DNA of 64,000 bases from Rehmannia glutinosa (Eukaryota; Streptophyta; Magnoliopsida; Lamiales; Orobanchaceae): assembly GCA_016081115.2 (NCBI GenBank), contig JABTTQ020000319.1, positions 62,001-126,000 on the forward strand, in the 5' to 3' direction. Shown piece by piece: positions 22,027 to 34,227 of the stretch (position 1 is the first letter of the stretch; every line of letters begins with the position of its first letter). The translations under genes were made by a program, and so were the position numbers. A model generated the notes under the pieces. It did no database searches and was not told the origin of the DNA. It saw nothing but the letters and a program-made list of their open reading frames with translations.

Positions 22027-23267
22027 GATAAGAGTTTAATGTCAAGTGGTACTAAAAGTTGTACTGGTGGTGTTGTGGACAAGGATTTGTTTAATGTCAA
22101 ATGGGCAGAAAACCAGCAAAATCCAGCCCCTGAAAATTGTTGCAAGCAAAAGGAATAACAAAGAAGTTGGATGGTCAAATGGTCTTATCCGTGTGCGTTT
22201 GCAAATTGTTTCATTGCACACGTATTTGTTTACCAATGGGTCTAGTTGGTTAGCTACGGTGCTTCCTTTCCACGCTTTATCAATGCTATTCCGATAAGAT
22301 TCTTTTAAAATCAAAGATTGTTTTCAGATTTCAATCTTGCGATAACAATCGGAAGCAATTAAAACGTGATTTGAAACTTGACTTTTATTCAGAATAAAAA
22401 AAATTATTATATATGTTGTGCTAACAGTACAAGTAGTTCTTTGTAATGTATTATTTGTTATTTATGTTTTTATAATGGGGGAATCCGTGGCTACTATTCT
22501 TTGAGTATGCATTGTAAGTGCTTGACGCAATATCTTGTGACACTTTGGGTGCGAACTGGATAAACTTTTAGGCTTGACGTTATCAGCTAAATCAAGTAAG
22601 TCAGGTAAATCACACTAGGCAAGCCATGTGACAGGCTCAACCAAATATTGTAGAGATGGGGATTCGAAAGGTTTGAACCAAGAGTGATCTAATGGTTTTA
22701 GATTCTTGTTAGAAAAAAACTGGAGAATAATTATTGACCCACTTCAGATGTGGGCATTAAGATGTTAGATGCCTTCAAAAGTAAATATTACAAAATTGTC
22801 CAAGTGGGCAAGTTCGTCTTTGTCTTCGTTTCCATTTCAAGAAAACCAGGGGGAAAAAAATGGACCAACTTGGCCAGCTATAACTACAAAATGTCAAAAA
22901 CTACTACGCTGAGAATGTTTGTTGGTAGAAAAATCAACTTTATCCAAAGATAATATTAAATTGAAAAAATACTGTTTGTTTTTTTTTTAAATAGTCTCAA
23001 TATTGTCTCTTCGGAAAAAAAAAAGAGTAATTTAGTGGGTTTGACAAACTTTAATATTCATATAATTTACTATCCATACCCAAACCCGTTAATATTTATA
23101 CTATGAGTACTCATCCCAAATCCATTTCCCGATACCCGCGTATTATCCGTACCCCCCTAAACTCATTTATTTTATATAAAAACTTATAATTATATTTAGA
23201 TAACTAATATTAAATGGACACCCTACCAAAAACTAATTATTATATAAAAGAATGCTAATATGTTAAA
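22027..23267. other. Intergenic region, no gene seen
   Basis: Presumed upstream region of the BPS1-like gene, then AT-rich DNA. Around 23085-23160 there is a tract of CATACCCAAACCC and GATACCCGCG wording that resembles eroded GGGTA-rich hAT MITE ends, as also near 24400-24545. No conserved protein was recognised on either strand. Confidence 0.5.
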
Positions 23268-24064
23268 TGTTGGGTATCTATCCGCCTCAAATAGATCGAT
23301 ACACAAAGTACCGAAAACTAAATCACAGACTCGATAGCCTATTAATATAGATTTTACTCTAGACTCAGATTACTGAAAGTAAAGTACAAGAAAAAGATCA
23401 AAGACAAGAAAAATATAACAAATATATGAGGGATAAAACCCTAAACCAAATTTTGAGAAATTTGGCTCAGCACCAGAATTTTCCACACAATAGAGTCACC
23501 AAGAATCACCCATAGAACCAAAAGAAGCATCACACTTAGCCTTGCCACAATCGCCTCCAAGAAACCCCACAAAGTGTTTCACTCTCACAAACCCTAGAAA
23601 GCTCCAACTCACAGAAAACCCTAATCTCACAGAGAAACGGGATGTACACCAAGATATGGTAAACATACAAAGGAAACCACTCAGATCTATAAACACTCAA
23701 CACAGATTCACAGAGAAATCCAGCAAGGAGTTGAAATTCTAGAGAGAGAGACGAAGAATAGAGAGTAGAAGAGAGAGAGTAGAGAGAGAAAATCGAATGC
23801 CAGATATGAACTAGGGTTTCTAGAGGTAGGGCTTTATAGGGCCAACAAAGGGACAATATCAATCCCAGATAATGAACGACCAGGATTGAATAAGCAAAGG
23901 ATCCGCGGACTAAGAGTTCGGATCCCGCAATCCGAATAAAAGGATCCGAGAAATAAAGCAGGTAAAACACAAGAGTAGGCTTGTCTGCTTATTGGGCTGC
24001 ATAAGTGGGCTTCCAATTATTTAGTGAAATGGGCCAAGTAATACAATGGGCCAATATCATAACA
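23268..24064 (-). mobile_element. Probable solo LTR
   Basis: Ends TGTTGGGTATC (23268) and ATCATAACA (24064), that is TGTTATGAT...ACCCAACA on the minus strand. Flanks are TTAAA and ATAAA, an imperfect 5-bp duplication. On the minus strand a CTATAAAG promoter box near 23833 precedes a GA/CT-rich leader and repeated AAACCCTA words. No internal element sequence adjoins. The open frames across it carry no known protein. Confidence 0.5.
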
Positions 24065-24744
24065 ATAAATTCTTAATGAATATAACAATTACCATTTTAA
24101 TTTTGTAAGTCACTACAGACTATCATCATTTATCAACTAAATAAAAAGTATCACATAAATACAAATGTAACCTATACATTCCTTAATACTGTAAAATCAA
24201 CACTAATACATCATTTAATTTATAAAACTACACCATCAGACATGTAGTTTTATCAAACTCAACAAAAATAAAACAGAGTTGATATGATCACATATTCAAG
24301 ATATATGACAACTTTATATCTTTTTTGTACAAAATAAAAATTTATTTTGGGCTTCTATGAAGAAATATATAATGTTAGATGGAAAAAAAATGGAAGTTAC
24401 TAAGGGGTAAACGGGTTTGGGTAGTGGTAGGTATATAAATGGGTAGCAATTTCTCATCTTATACCCATTCGAAGTTCGAAAAAGACTACTCATACCCATT
24501 CCATTAGAATCTGGGCGGGTGGATATCCCATCTACCCATCCCGCTGCCATCCCTACTGGCACCAGCATAAATTGGAAGCAGATTGGTTGGAGATAAATTT
24601 TAAGTTTCATCTTTTTAGTGCAAATTTGGAGGATAATTTTAATTTGGTACCCTCAACAACACATGTTTTACAGTTTTGGTATCTAATTTATCAACCTCAT
24701 CAAAATTGGTCAACAAAGTTTTTTTTTTTCTAACCATTTGGAGG
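24065..24744. other. Intergenic region with MITE remnants
   Basis: About 24395-24550 is a GGGTAAACGGGTTTGGG...CCATCCCTA stretch typical of eroded hAT-type MITEs. Nothing else was recognised. Confidence 0.45.
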
Positions 24745-25305
24745 TAGGGATGGCAACGGGGCGGGTTTGGGGCGGGTTTGGCCAAATCGGGCCCCGCCCC
24801 GCCCCCCTCATCAAAACCCCGAGGCAGGTCTAGACCCGCCAATATATATTTTTTAATTCCAATAATTTATTTTTTTGTATTTATGGCTTTTCAAAAGCAA
24901 TCCAATGCCAATAGGTCAAAAAAATAAATGTAATTATACAACTTATTATAACTATGTTTTACAACTATTTAGCTACAATTAAGATTTTTTTTATAAAAAA
25001 AACTACTATTATGATCTTGAAATAGTACTCAACTAATACTCAAAATAACTATTCAAATTACAATATTACAAGATGTTATAGTAGTAAATTAATATCAATA
25101 CAATACTCAAATCTAAAAATAAATAATGCAAAAATATCTAAATACATATTAAAATATACAATAAAATTAATATGGCGGGCCGAGACGGGTTTTGAATTTA
25201 TGGACCAGGGACCCGCCCCAGGACCCATTTAATCGGGTCTAGACCCGCTCCGGCAGGGTGGGTTTGATGCGGGGACGGGTTTAACTCGCCCATTGACATC
25301 CCTAC
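24745..25305. mobile_element. hAT-type MITE, 561 bp
   Basis: Starts TAGGGATGGCAACGGGGCGG and ends GCCCATTGACATCCCTAC. It is flanked by a perfect 8-bp duplication TTTGGAGG (24737-24744 and 25306-25313), the size made by hAT transposases. The ends are GC-rich with CCCGCC/GGCGGG blocks and the centre is AT-rich and non-coding. Confidence 0.85.
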
Positions 25306-25762
25306 TTTGGAGGTCATTTCGGTTAGGCCTAAACGTCACGTTATTGTTTCTTTGGTTTTTCTTATCACTCGTAATCCGTCAATTGTAATCCCTAGTCGAA
25401 GCTAAATTTTAGCTTAATCACAAACCTAAAACCATAATCGATAGTCCCAATTAATAAACCTTAACCCAATACTCCCAGATTGTAATATTCGAAACACATG
25501 AAAACTGTTTTGGGGGGCAAAGTGATCCGATTGTGTTTTAAGTTTGGGGGGTGAAGTGGCTCTGTGTTGCTTTTAAGGGGTTATGTGCCAAAATGTGTAA
25601 AATTTGGGGGTGATTTGTCATTTAACCTTAATCTAATAAGACGAGTTTTCAATTATTATCGTAACCCTCCCATACCGCTTCCAAATCGCATAAATAAAAA
25701 ATAATAAGAACCCTAACCCCCAAATTCCTTTGCCCCAATCCAAATCCCCAAATTGGAAAACA
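25306..25762. other. Upstream region of NAA10
   Basis: No gene is visible. A GGGGGG-rich patch (25505-25615: TTTTGGGGGGCAAAGTG, AGTTTGGGGGGTGAAGTGG) looks like a small non-coding repeat. A telo-box-like AACCCTAA lies at 25709-25716, a motif common near plant housekeeping and translation-related genes. No clear TATA box was found. Confidence 0.45.
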
Positions 25763-27487
25763 ATGGTGTGCATCAGGAAAGCAACGGTGGATGACTTGCT
25801 AGCTATGCAGGAGTGCAATTTGTTCTGCCTGCCGGAGAACTACCAGATGAAATACTATTTATACCACATTCTCTCATGGCCGCAGCTACTCTACGTGGCC
25901 GAGGATTACAACGGCAAGATTGTCGGATATGTTTTGGCCAAAATGGAGGAGGAATCGACCGAGTGCCACGGCCACATCACCTCACTCGCCGTGCTCCGTA
26001 CACACCGTAAACTCGGTATCGCCACTAAGCTCATGACTGCTGCTCAAAACGCCATGGAACAGGTGAGTTGATGGATAGTGGATTCTTCTTCTTCTTCCTT
26101 TTTATTTTTTTGGCCCATTTGAAGTTTTGGAATCTTAATTTCATGATTTTTTTTGGCTTATTTCTGCTTTTCTTCTTTGGTTTTGTGTTCTGATATGCGC
26201 CTTTTATTTTGGTTTAATTATTTGGCTTTGTATTCATATCTCTGCAAACGTAATCAAACTCTACTAGTTTATTAATTTTCAATTTTTTTTTAATTCTCTT
26301 GTGTTTATTTTATTTGTTATGAGAGTAATCCAAAATAATCTTCATCGAATATTTGTAATTTGCTAGCCAAAAATTGGTGGGTTGCCGTTATTTTTGCTAT
26401 ATTGAGGACACCTTATAGCTATGCCACTTGTTTGCATAGTTTGATTAGTTAGTCAGGTCATGGCTAGCCAAAATGCACAACAGTTTGGATATCTATGATT
26501 TTAGATTCCCTCTACAATATTTTGGGGAATTGTTATGAAATGTGATGTGAAGACAACTTTTGCTCTTATGCTTAGAGATGATTTCGTCAATGCTTCACTT
26601 GAATCTAGAGTTCCATGCAAGAAATTAGGAAAAGGAAATTGGTGAAACATATATACTATTTTCGGAAAAGTTAATTCTAAGTTTAAATTTTTTGGGAAAG
26701 TAGTCATGGGAAATGAAATGTTGTATGTATTAAGGACATATCTCATAAAAACAATGCATTGCCATTAGCTTCATATTTTACTTTGAAACTAAACCATGAC
26801 AAGGTTTCCTTCGCAAATCATTTACTAAAATTTGAGATGGTTTTTATTTATCATAGAGTTTGCATTATCATTGACAATGCTTAGCAACGCATACAACTGC
26901 GATTGCCCTTTAAAAGTTAAAAAGTTTTTGGGTGTGATGGTCATCTGTATCTCATAGATGTGCTAAAAGTTGGATTTATTCCACAATGTAACTGGAATAA
27001 AAAATTATTTTTTGGTTGTTGTCCTTTTCGTGCATGAGCTGAGCGTTCTTGAGTGTCTTATGCAGAAAAGTTTGGCTATGTTTCTGCAACAGTTGCTGTG
27101 CAGCTTTCTATAATGTGATATATTTTGACCCAAACTTTTGGCAAATCTGAATAGATCTAAAGGTCCTGAATTTTATTGTGTTTAGATAGCTAACTTTCTC
27201 AGGTTTTGGTTCCTAAACAGGTGTATGGGTCTGAGTATGTGTCACTGCATGTCAGGAAAAGCAATAGGGCTGCATTTAACTTGTACACTGAGACATTAGG
27301 GTACAAGATTCATGACATGGAGGCAAAATATTATGCGGATGGGGAGGATGCTTATGATATGAGGAAGCAATTGAAGGGTAAGAAGCACCACAACCACCAC
27401 CATCTCCATCACCACCATCATCATAGTGGTGGATGTTGTTCTGCAGATTTGAAAGCAGATGGATCAGCAGAGGCCAAAACAGAGTGA
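25763..27487 (+). CDS. NAA10: N-terminal acetyltransferase NatA catalytic subunit NAA10
   Basis: Two exons, 25763-26062 (100 codons, ends at a gtgagt donor) and 27221-27487 (starts after aaacag, 88 codons plus TGA), give a 188-residue protein. NAA10 with NAA15 forms the ribosome-associated NatA complex, which transfers acetyl from acetyl-CoA to N-termini exposed after Met removal. The GNAT fold fills residues 1-150: MVCIRKATVDDLLAMQ at the start, LPENYQMKYYLYH near 24-36, and the acetyl-CoA loop R-K-L-G-I-A at residues 82-87 (RxxGxA). SNRAAFNLYTETLGY (114-128) is the conserved end of the fold. A His-rich stretch at 156-168 followed by SGGCC is typical of plant NAA10. No damage is visible. The 1158-bp intron shows no other gene. 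Confidence 0.96.
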
Positions 27488-29087
27488 TGAGAATGGGTCA
27501 GAATTGTCTTATGTTATTCATTCTCTTTGTTAGAATGAACTTATCAGTACACCTAAGGAACATGCATGTTCAACGTATTTACCTATTACAAGCCCTTATT
27601 TGTGCGTAAAATTAAGGTTGAGGTTATGCAAAATTTTGGATATTTATGTTAAGCAGTGATGACTAGATTATCATGCTTTATTTTTTAAATTTTTTTGAGT
27701 TATTCTATATTTTGTCTGCAATTCAGACAATTGACATGGGTATTACTTCTTTAGTTGTCATTTTCTTTGAGTTGATTGTGGATTTTTATATTTGCCACAA
27801 TGGGTATAAGTAAATCATTTATGATTTTATTGGATTTGCCTGTTTCTCTGCAAGCAAAAGATGATGTCGCCAATGCCAGCAAGGGGATTAAGAGATGTTT
27901 TTCAAACCTCATTTCGCATCATCATTATTATTATTAAGTAAAATGTGATGTAGAAAGGTGCTTTTTCATGTGTTAATGATGTTTGTGAATTGTGTATATA
28001 TACGTGAGCTTTGTTGACATGTTACTAGAGACCAGGGGCTGACCCAGGATTTACAATTGAGGGGGGTCAACTTGAAATGACAGGGATTGGTAGACTCGGG
28101 TACCCACACTTATTCGGATCCTAATGTGGATGATATGAGTAATTGTTTGGGTTTGATACAAGTAATAGATATAATTTCTTAATAGGGTTTGAGATGGGTA
28201 CAAGTAGTACTAATATCATAGAGTGTTGGTCAATGGCGGAGCCAGGACACCCCAACAAGAAACCATACAAATTAACGCTAAAAATATTTTTTTAAAAAAA
28301 ATTCTCACTAATTTTTTTTATATTTTTTTTTAAAAAGATGGGTGGGTAGGGGCTCAGGTTGGCCCACCCCTGGATCCGCCAATGGTTTTGGTAAAGATAC
28401 TCGAGTGCTAAGTCTAACAGTTATAGAATGAATTATCAAACATTTGTATATATACATACATATATGATAATTATATTTAAATACGTTATCATTGCGCATC
28501 AAAAAATTACATCAAAATTCTAATCCAGATGTATACTCCATAATTTTAAATATTATGATATATATCAAGATCCACACAATAGTTTATCCAAACTTAAAGA
28601 TAATCATCATGGGTTTGTACGGTTTACAACAAATTTTAATGATCAACAATTTGGGTTGGAGGGAAAAACACTAAAATACTACATATACATATATATATAT
28701 ATATTGATACTTAAACATTTATATATCTAGATACAGGAGGAGGTTACAATGAGACCACATATTATAGTGAGACAGTGTGGACTCATCTCAACCCTCATTT
28801 ATCTATATCAATGGCTAAGATAAATAGGGGTTAAAATTACATTAAACATTTAATTAAGGCAAAATAAGGGTATAATTGTCAAAACAAATATGTGGGGGAC
28901 CATCCAAATATTGAATCAGCTATTAGGAGAGAGAAAATCACGTGGGGAGAGAGAAAATCGCGAGAAAATCGCGCTGGAGAGAGAAAATCGCGCATGTGCT
29001 TTCGCGTAAATGCAAAGTATGTTGTACACTTATCATATATTTGTTGTATACTTAACAATATTTTACTGTATGTTTAACATAATATTA
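27488..29087. other. Intergenic region with small MITEs
   Basis: The first 150-200 bp probably contain the NAA10 3' untranslated region. At 28233-28384 a MITE has inverted ends (CAATGGCGGAGCCAGGAC and CCTGGATCCGCCAATGG). A similar eroded end (GGGGCTGACCCAGGATTT) lies at 28035. A short AT dinucleotide run occurs near 28684-28705. No protein-coding gene was recognised. Confidence 0.5.
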
Positions 29088-29545
29088 AATGGTCAAACAA
29101 AAACATGTGGAGACCATGAATCTAAGAAATCAGTTATCGATCGAGAGAGAGAATCATGCTCATTAACATGTGGGGACCGTGGATTAAGTAAATCAATTAT
29201 AGAGAGAGAGAGAGAAAATCACGCTCATTATTGTGTTGTATATTTAACATATATTTGATGTATACTTAACACTATTTTGATGTATGTTTAACATAATTTT
29301 ACTGCATATTACAATTGTCAAACAAAAATATAAACAAAAATATGTGAGGACCGTGAATTAAGGAATCAGTTATAGATAGAGAGAATCACGCTCATTAACA
29401 TGTGGAGACCGTGAATTAAGTAAATCAATTATAGATAGAGGGAAAATCACGCTCATTATTGTGTTGTATATTTAACATATATTTGATGTATACTTAACAC
29501 TATTTTGTTGTATGTTTAACATAATTTTACTGCATATTACAATTG
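29088..29545. repeat. Two tandem copies of a ~230-bp unit
   Basis: Units at about 29088-29313 and 29314-29545. Each has GTCAAACAAAAA, a GACCGTGAATTAAG-like phrase given twice, a GAGAGAGA-rich tract with AATCACGCTCATTA, and TTGTGTTGTATATTTAACA followed by TTTTACTGCATATTACAAT. A partial unit precedes them from about 28900. No coding potential was recognised. Confidence 0.75.
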
Positions 29546-29734
29546 TCAAACAAAAATATAAATATACAATAAAACACATATATGTATACAACAAACCACA
29601 TATAAGTATACAACAAAAAAAAAAACATAAGTATACAACAACATAAATATATACATAAAAAATTAACTATTTCTACAACAAAACACATCTAAGTATACAT
29701 CGAAAAACATCTAAGTGTACAGTAATCCTAATTA

Positions 29735-30380
29735 TCTCCTCGTAGACCCTCGTTTTCTCCACGTCAGCATCGTCTTCTTCACCAATCCTCCAATCATGTC
29801 TTTTATTTTAAAACCCCAAAAACTATCTCTCGAACTCCGGTACTCTGATCGCCTTCTTCAACAAAATACTTGCCCAACACCTGCTCGATTATTGAATTGT
29901 CAGTCAAAACAATTCTCTCATCTCTGCATACTTTTCCCCACTCAACCCGTTCAACACCTCTTTCAGCCGCTTAGCGCCGCCGCGCGGCACCGCAACAAGC
30001 AAAGCAGTCTCACACCATCTCAAAACATCCATCAACGACAAATCCTCAAACGGACGGTCCACAATCACCACTGGCACGTAGCCCAACGCTATCGCCTCAA
30101 CCAAGAAATCAATGTCCCCCTTCAAATCGTTGACCAGATTTGGCTCCATCTTATCATCCCAATTCAGGTAACCCATAAACGAAGAGTTCGTTGAATTTAC
30201 CTCCAAACCATTGACGAGCGTGAGTGGAGATGTGCTAAAGGGAGGCAAAGTGTTATGCGGGACAAAATAACCGGAAACATCGGGAAAAACGGAAATCTGA
30301 ACGGAATTTTTCTTCAGTTCGAGAACATTCCGGTCGGACGAGTAGTCAATCTCAGAAGCTGCAGAATCTTCTTGGTTGTT
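29735..30380 (-). pseudogene. GT47 exostosin-like glycosyltransferase fragment
   Basis: On the minus strand an open stretch from about 30370 to 29904 encodes VFPDVSGYFVPHNTLPPF, LNWDDKMEPNLVNDLKGDID, then FLVEAIALGYVPVVIVDRPF and LMDVLRWCETALLVAVPRGG. The last two match the nucleotide-sugar-binding half of exostosin (GT47) transferases, where the pattern EA-G-PV---D and a following VLDW/F segment are conserved. These are Golgi enzymes acting on cell-wall polysaccharides or proteoglycans. The frame shifts near 29900; continuing pieces (ENKRHDWRIGEEDDADVEKT) appear down to 29735. The N-terminal half and the membrane anchor are missing, and a stop lies just upstream. The family call rests on pattern only and the subfamily is unknown. 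Confidence 0.5.
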
Positions 30381-30449
30381 GGGTGCATAGCATTAATTCC
30401 ACGAATTCTGACAATGAACTTAAGCTTAGCTTCTTGATTCACATAAAAG

Positions 30450-33400
30450 TAGAGGTGTCAAAATGACCGGGCCCCCACCGGGCCACTGACTGAAATTAGG
30501 CTGGGCCGGGCCTAAATCTGGTGGGGCTGTTTATTTTTTAGCCCAGCCCAGCCCACCACGGGCCTCCGGGCTATCGGGCCAAATTGGCCCTAATTTTAGA
30601 TTATTAAAAAAATTATGTTTCAACACAGTGAATATGGCAAGGGGTTTCTAGACTTCCTCATTTCAAGAGAAATAAATCAATTACAAACATCAATAAGAAG
30701 ATTAATAGCATATCTTTATGTCGTTTCGTAGAGAAGATTAAAAACACAATTTACAAGCACAAGGTGGGCATAATATTTAATCATTTGAGTATTACTTCTT
30801 TTCAAATGACTTCTTTTCAAAGGACCGCACAATTGCATCGTTCATCTGGCAGACTGTAGTTAAAACAAAATCAGCTATATAAAGTAAATTCCCAATCCAG
30901 TTTAATCATAAAAGAACAAAATGGAATTCAATCTACTTGCAAATAATTACAAATCACCTGTAGTGTGCGACTAATCAATAATCTCCCTAGCAAATTATTG
31001 ATTAAGTATGTTTAATTTGTCAAGAGGATGTCCAATAACTACATCATTTCATTTTCACATAAACCACTACAACTAAATGGTCCAAACCACATAAATCATT
31101 AAAAAGTAATCATAAGACTGTCCAATAAATACATCATTTCATAAGAATGTCCAGACCACATAAATCATTAAAAAGTAATCATAAGAATCCAATTAGACAT
31201 AAGTCCAAAATACAAAAATAAACAAAATATAAATCCTCCATGTCATCACTCATCATCATCAATCACATTGGAATCTTCCTTAGACAACCGTATCTCTTCT
31301 ACATCTTGCACATCTGTATTTCACAGTTAAAAAAATAAATAGAGAAAAGTCAATAACTATAATTGAATGCAAAAATTACAAGTGAAAGAAAAAAGGTTAA
31401 TATATTATTAGTTATTACCTGAAGCTTCAATTTCTGTGAAACCATGCAACCAATTACGAGTACAAATAAGTGCTTGCACAATTTCAGGGAGCAAACAATT
31501 CCTATACTTATGCAAGATACGACCACCAATGCTAAATGTAGAGAAGCAAAATGTTGTGATTGGAATGCTTAAAATATCAGAAGCCATAATTGCAAGTCGA
31601 TGGAATCGATGTTTATTCACCTTCCAATATTCTAGCACATATATGTCATTTCCAACAATGCATCCTTCATCCAAGTATATATCAAGTTCAGATTTACCTT
31701 CATTTGAACTCATTTGCTTCATTTCTTGATGATATTCTTGGAGTAAAACAAGCACAACATAAATAATAGAAAGTATAAACAATAGATGTCAAATATATAG
31801 TAAACTAAATATATTTATTTACTCAACTTACATCAAGAATGGATGTCATATTCATAGATGGCGAGTCTCTTCCACTTGTCATTAAGTGGGAGTGGTCTTC
31901 TTTTGATGAGCTAGGGGGAAATGGGCTTGTCGCGGCTCCAAATTGTTTGTATTCACCAAAAAGTTTATAACCACGTGTAGTCACAGCAGTCCAACAATCA
32001 TAAGTCAAACAGAATCTCCCAGGAAGAGTAGCTAACAAACTCTTTAGCTTTTCCTTTTCAATTAGAAATACTTTCATACAATCAGCTTTTGCAGTGTTTC
32101 TACTAATGGATTTGAATTCAGGATTTAGGATTTTATTTACAGCAATAACCCCCTCATACTCGGCATAGCTGAATGGAAGATCATGTTGAATAATGCATCT
32201 AGATAATGCTTCTCGATAATCCTTACTATCAAATTTTCACTTCTTCAACAGTGTAGCTTGGTTATCCAACAAAGAGCCCACATCATGAAATTTAGGAGTT
32301 TTATAACATATAACAAAATGACGCCTTAAATGAGTGGTGCCAGATTCGGATTTACAAGTATATAATTTCTTGCAACATTTGCATTTACATTTCTCTACCC
32401 CATCTATTTTACCAATCTTTTCAAAATAATTCCACACCTCAGACTTTGCTTTTTTAGCATCTACCCCATCGATATCTTCATTATCCAATCTATCATCCCT
32501 AGTACTCTTGTTCTTAGATTTATTAATTGTAGAACTACAACTAACAGAAGCATTAGTACCTGCAGTACTCTTAGGAGTTGGAGGAGATCCCAATATTTGC
32601 AAGTCATCATCTATATTCTCCAAATGTTGATCAATATCCATATCTGTTAAATGAGATAAACACACTAAATCAATAAATATATAGAAAACAATAAATCATT
32701 AAAAAATCTTTAATGAACTCATTTAAAGGAAAATCAGTATAACAGATGTACAAATCATTATTTTATATTGCTAAAAATAAAACACATAATTATACGTATT
32801 GCGTGTGGAATAAATACAAAACATCAATAATTCAATATTATGGCAACTCATGCAATTTCGCATCACAACTGTCTATGAAGAAGTAGATGTAATATTAGTT
32901 TGTCATTAACTAAAACCTTTTAATAAAAAAATCTACACTAATTAGTTAAGAGGTCCATATAATTAGCAATTTTAATTAGGTCAATCCTACAAAAGGGACT
33001 TCTTTCCTTTTTCATTTCTGGGCATAATCCTTAAAATCTAACAATTTGCAATAAGTGATACGATATAGCCACGTGTACAACTTATTTTTCAAAGGAAAAT
33101 GTATTGAAATGTCCATGACTTTTCTATTTCTAAAAAAATCAGAGTTTGTTAAAAATCTTGATGATAAATACGCCAGAAGAGACATTGAACAGATGATAAT
33201 ATGCAAAAGCTATTTCTGCTAACTGCAAGCTCTGTTTTCGTGCAATTGTAATTTGTAATGATCCAAATCTGTTTTTCGTCATTTATTTTAATTCTTCATT
33301 GGAATCAACATTCAATAGAAATGAAAAATACCAGAAGAGACAGCTCACAGCAGCGGTGGTCGGCGACGCGGGGTTGTGCTGCAGCAGTGGCGGTCGGCGG

Positions 33401-33470
33401 CTTGGGAGGGGCTGGAGATGAGTGGCAGTGGACGGCGTCACGGCGGTAGGAGTTAGGGTTTTAGTTTTGC
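30450..33470 (-). mobile_element. hAT element with deleted transposase
   Basis: The transposase gene (31246-32641) is on the minus strand. Downstream of it at 30450 is a hAT-like terminus TAGAGGTGTCAAAATG followed by GGGCC-rich sequence (30465-30600), typical of RICESLEEPER-like elements. A GC-rich leader with many GCGGCG/GCAGCAG words lies at 33340-33450. The matching right terminus and an 8-bp duplication were not found, so the right limit is approximate. A direct repeat of about 70 bp (ACCACATAAATCATTAAAAA, near 31088 and 31157) lies in the 3' non-coding part. Confidence 0.6.
31246..32641 (-). pseudogene. zf-BED hAT transposase (RICESLEEPER-like), internally deleted
   Basis: The start is the ATG at 32641 (MDIDQHLENIDDDL). 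A BED zinc finger follows (VWNYFEKI, CKCKCCKKLYTC, GTTHLRRHFVIC, about 32460-32300). A TGA at 32234-32236 interrupts the frame, which continues with FDSKDYREALSRCIIQHDLP. The core begins MKVFLIEKEKLKSLLATLPG and CLTYDCWTAVTTRGY. At about 31967 it jumps from TTRGY to KLFGEYKQF, so the middle of the transposase, with most of the catalytic fold, is lost. The C-terminal dimerisation region (VLEYWKVN, MASDILSIPIT, LLPEIVQALICTRNWL) is in the exon 31420-31745. A last exon 31246-31313 (VQDVEEIRLSKEDSNVID) follows good splice sites. Complete family members are about 650-700 residues. It is not a working transposase. Confidence 0.8.
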
Positions 33471-34227
33471 TTTTATTTTTTTTACCAATAATCGATAGAT
33501 TTTATAATAAAACTCAACCAGATTTACAGCAGAGCACACATGCCCATCAAAAAGCCCCCATGGAACATATATCCAATGGAGGAAGACCTTAGTTTTCCTT
33601 TTCAGTTTTGAGATTTTTGTTCACGTTACTAGACTAATAATGGGCTTGGTAATGGTAAGTGGTAGCCTGGTAGGGGAAATTGTTTAAATAAATAAAGGAA
33701 AGAAAAAGGCTTTTATTAATTAAAACGTCATTACATGTTATACCTAAATAAAAAAAAAAAATAGGGTAAAATGTAAACATATTTAGTAGCGATACAATAA
33801 TCGCGATATGATCCGTATAAAAAACCAAAGCAACGATAGGGTGGTGATTAAAAATTAGTTTGTTGTTGTTGTTGTTGATAGTGAAAATGAAAACATATTG
33901 TCATTAAAAATAAGGGTAAAAATGGGATGGGTTGCGTATTTACTTTATTATTTTAAAGAGAAGATAAATGCATACATCTCGATAAATAAACAATCATATT
34001 TTTTTATCTCGCAAGGCTATTTTTTCCTAAATTTTTTTTTAATTCGATTTGATAAAGTTGCGCATTGTGACATGTATAATCAACTTTATCGAAAAAATTC
34101 AACTTTTAGGGATAGGGTGGGGGTGAAGTGAAATGGGGTGGGGTGGGGGTGAATGGGTGGCGCACCTCACTTGTGCGCCACCCAAACAAATTTTGTTGGG
34201 GGTGGGGTGTGGGGAGTGGAGGTGGGA
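33471..34227. other. Intergenic AT-rich region, no gene seen
   Basis: Contains a short TTG repeat (33860-33880) and, at 34158-34182, a perfect 9-bp stem with a 7-base loop (GTGGCGCAC...GTGCGCCAC). From about 33975 to 34110 it carries wording (TATTTTTTTATCTCG, GATTTGATAAAGTTG) shared with the fold-back at 34573-34745. No protein was recognised. Confidence 0.5.

Noticed and set aside
22655..22685. GGGATTCGAAAGGTTTGAACC, reminiscent of a tRNA T-arm
   Set aside because: No matching acceptor, D-arm or anticodon arm could be found around it.
23536..23970. 144-codon minus-strand frame with hydrophobic segments
   Set aside because: It lies in a probable solo LTR, has no conserved domain, and its hydrophobic look comes from CT-rich leader DNA.
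33258..33449. 63-codon plus-strand frame rich in Ala and Gly
   Set aside because: It covers the GC-rich leader of the hAT element; on the minus strand this is the typical 5' leader of such elements, and no plus-strand gene context exists.
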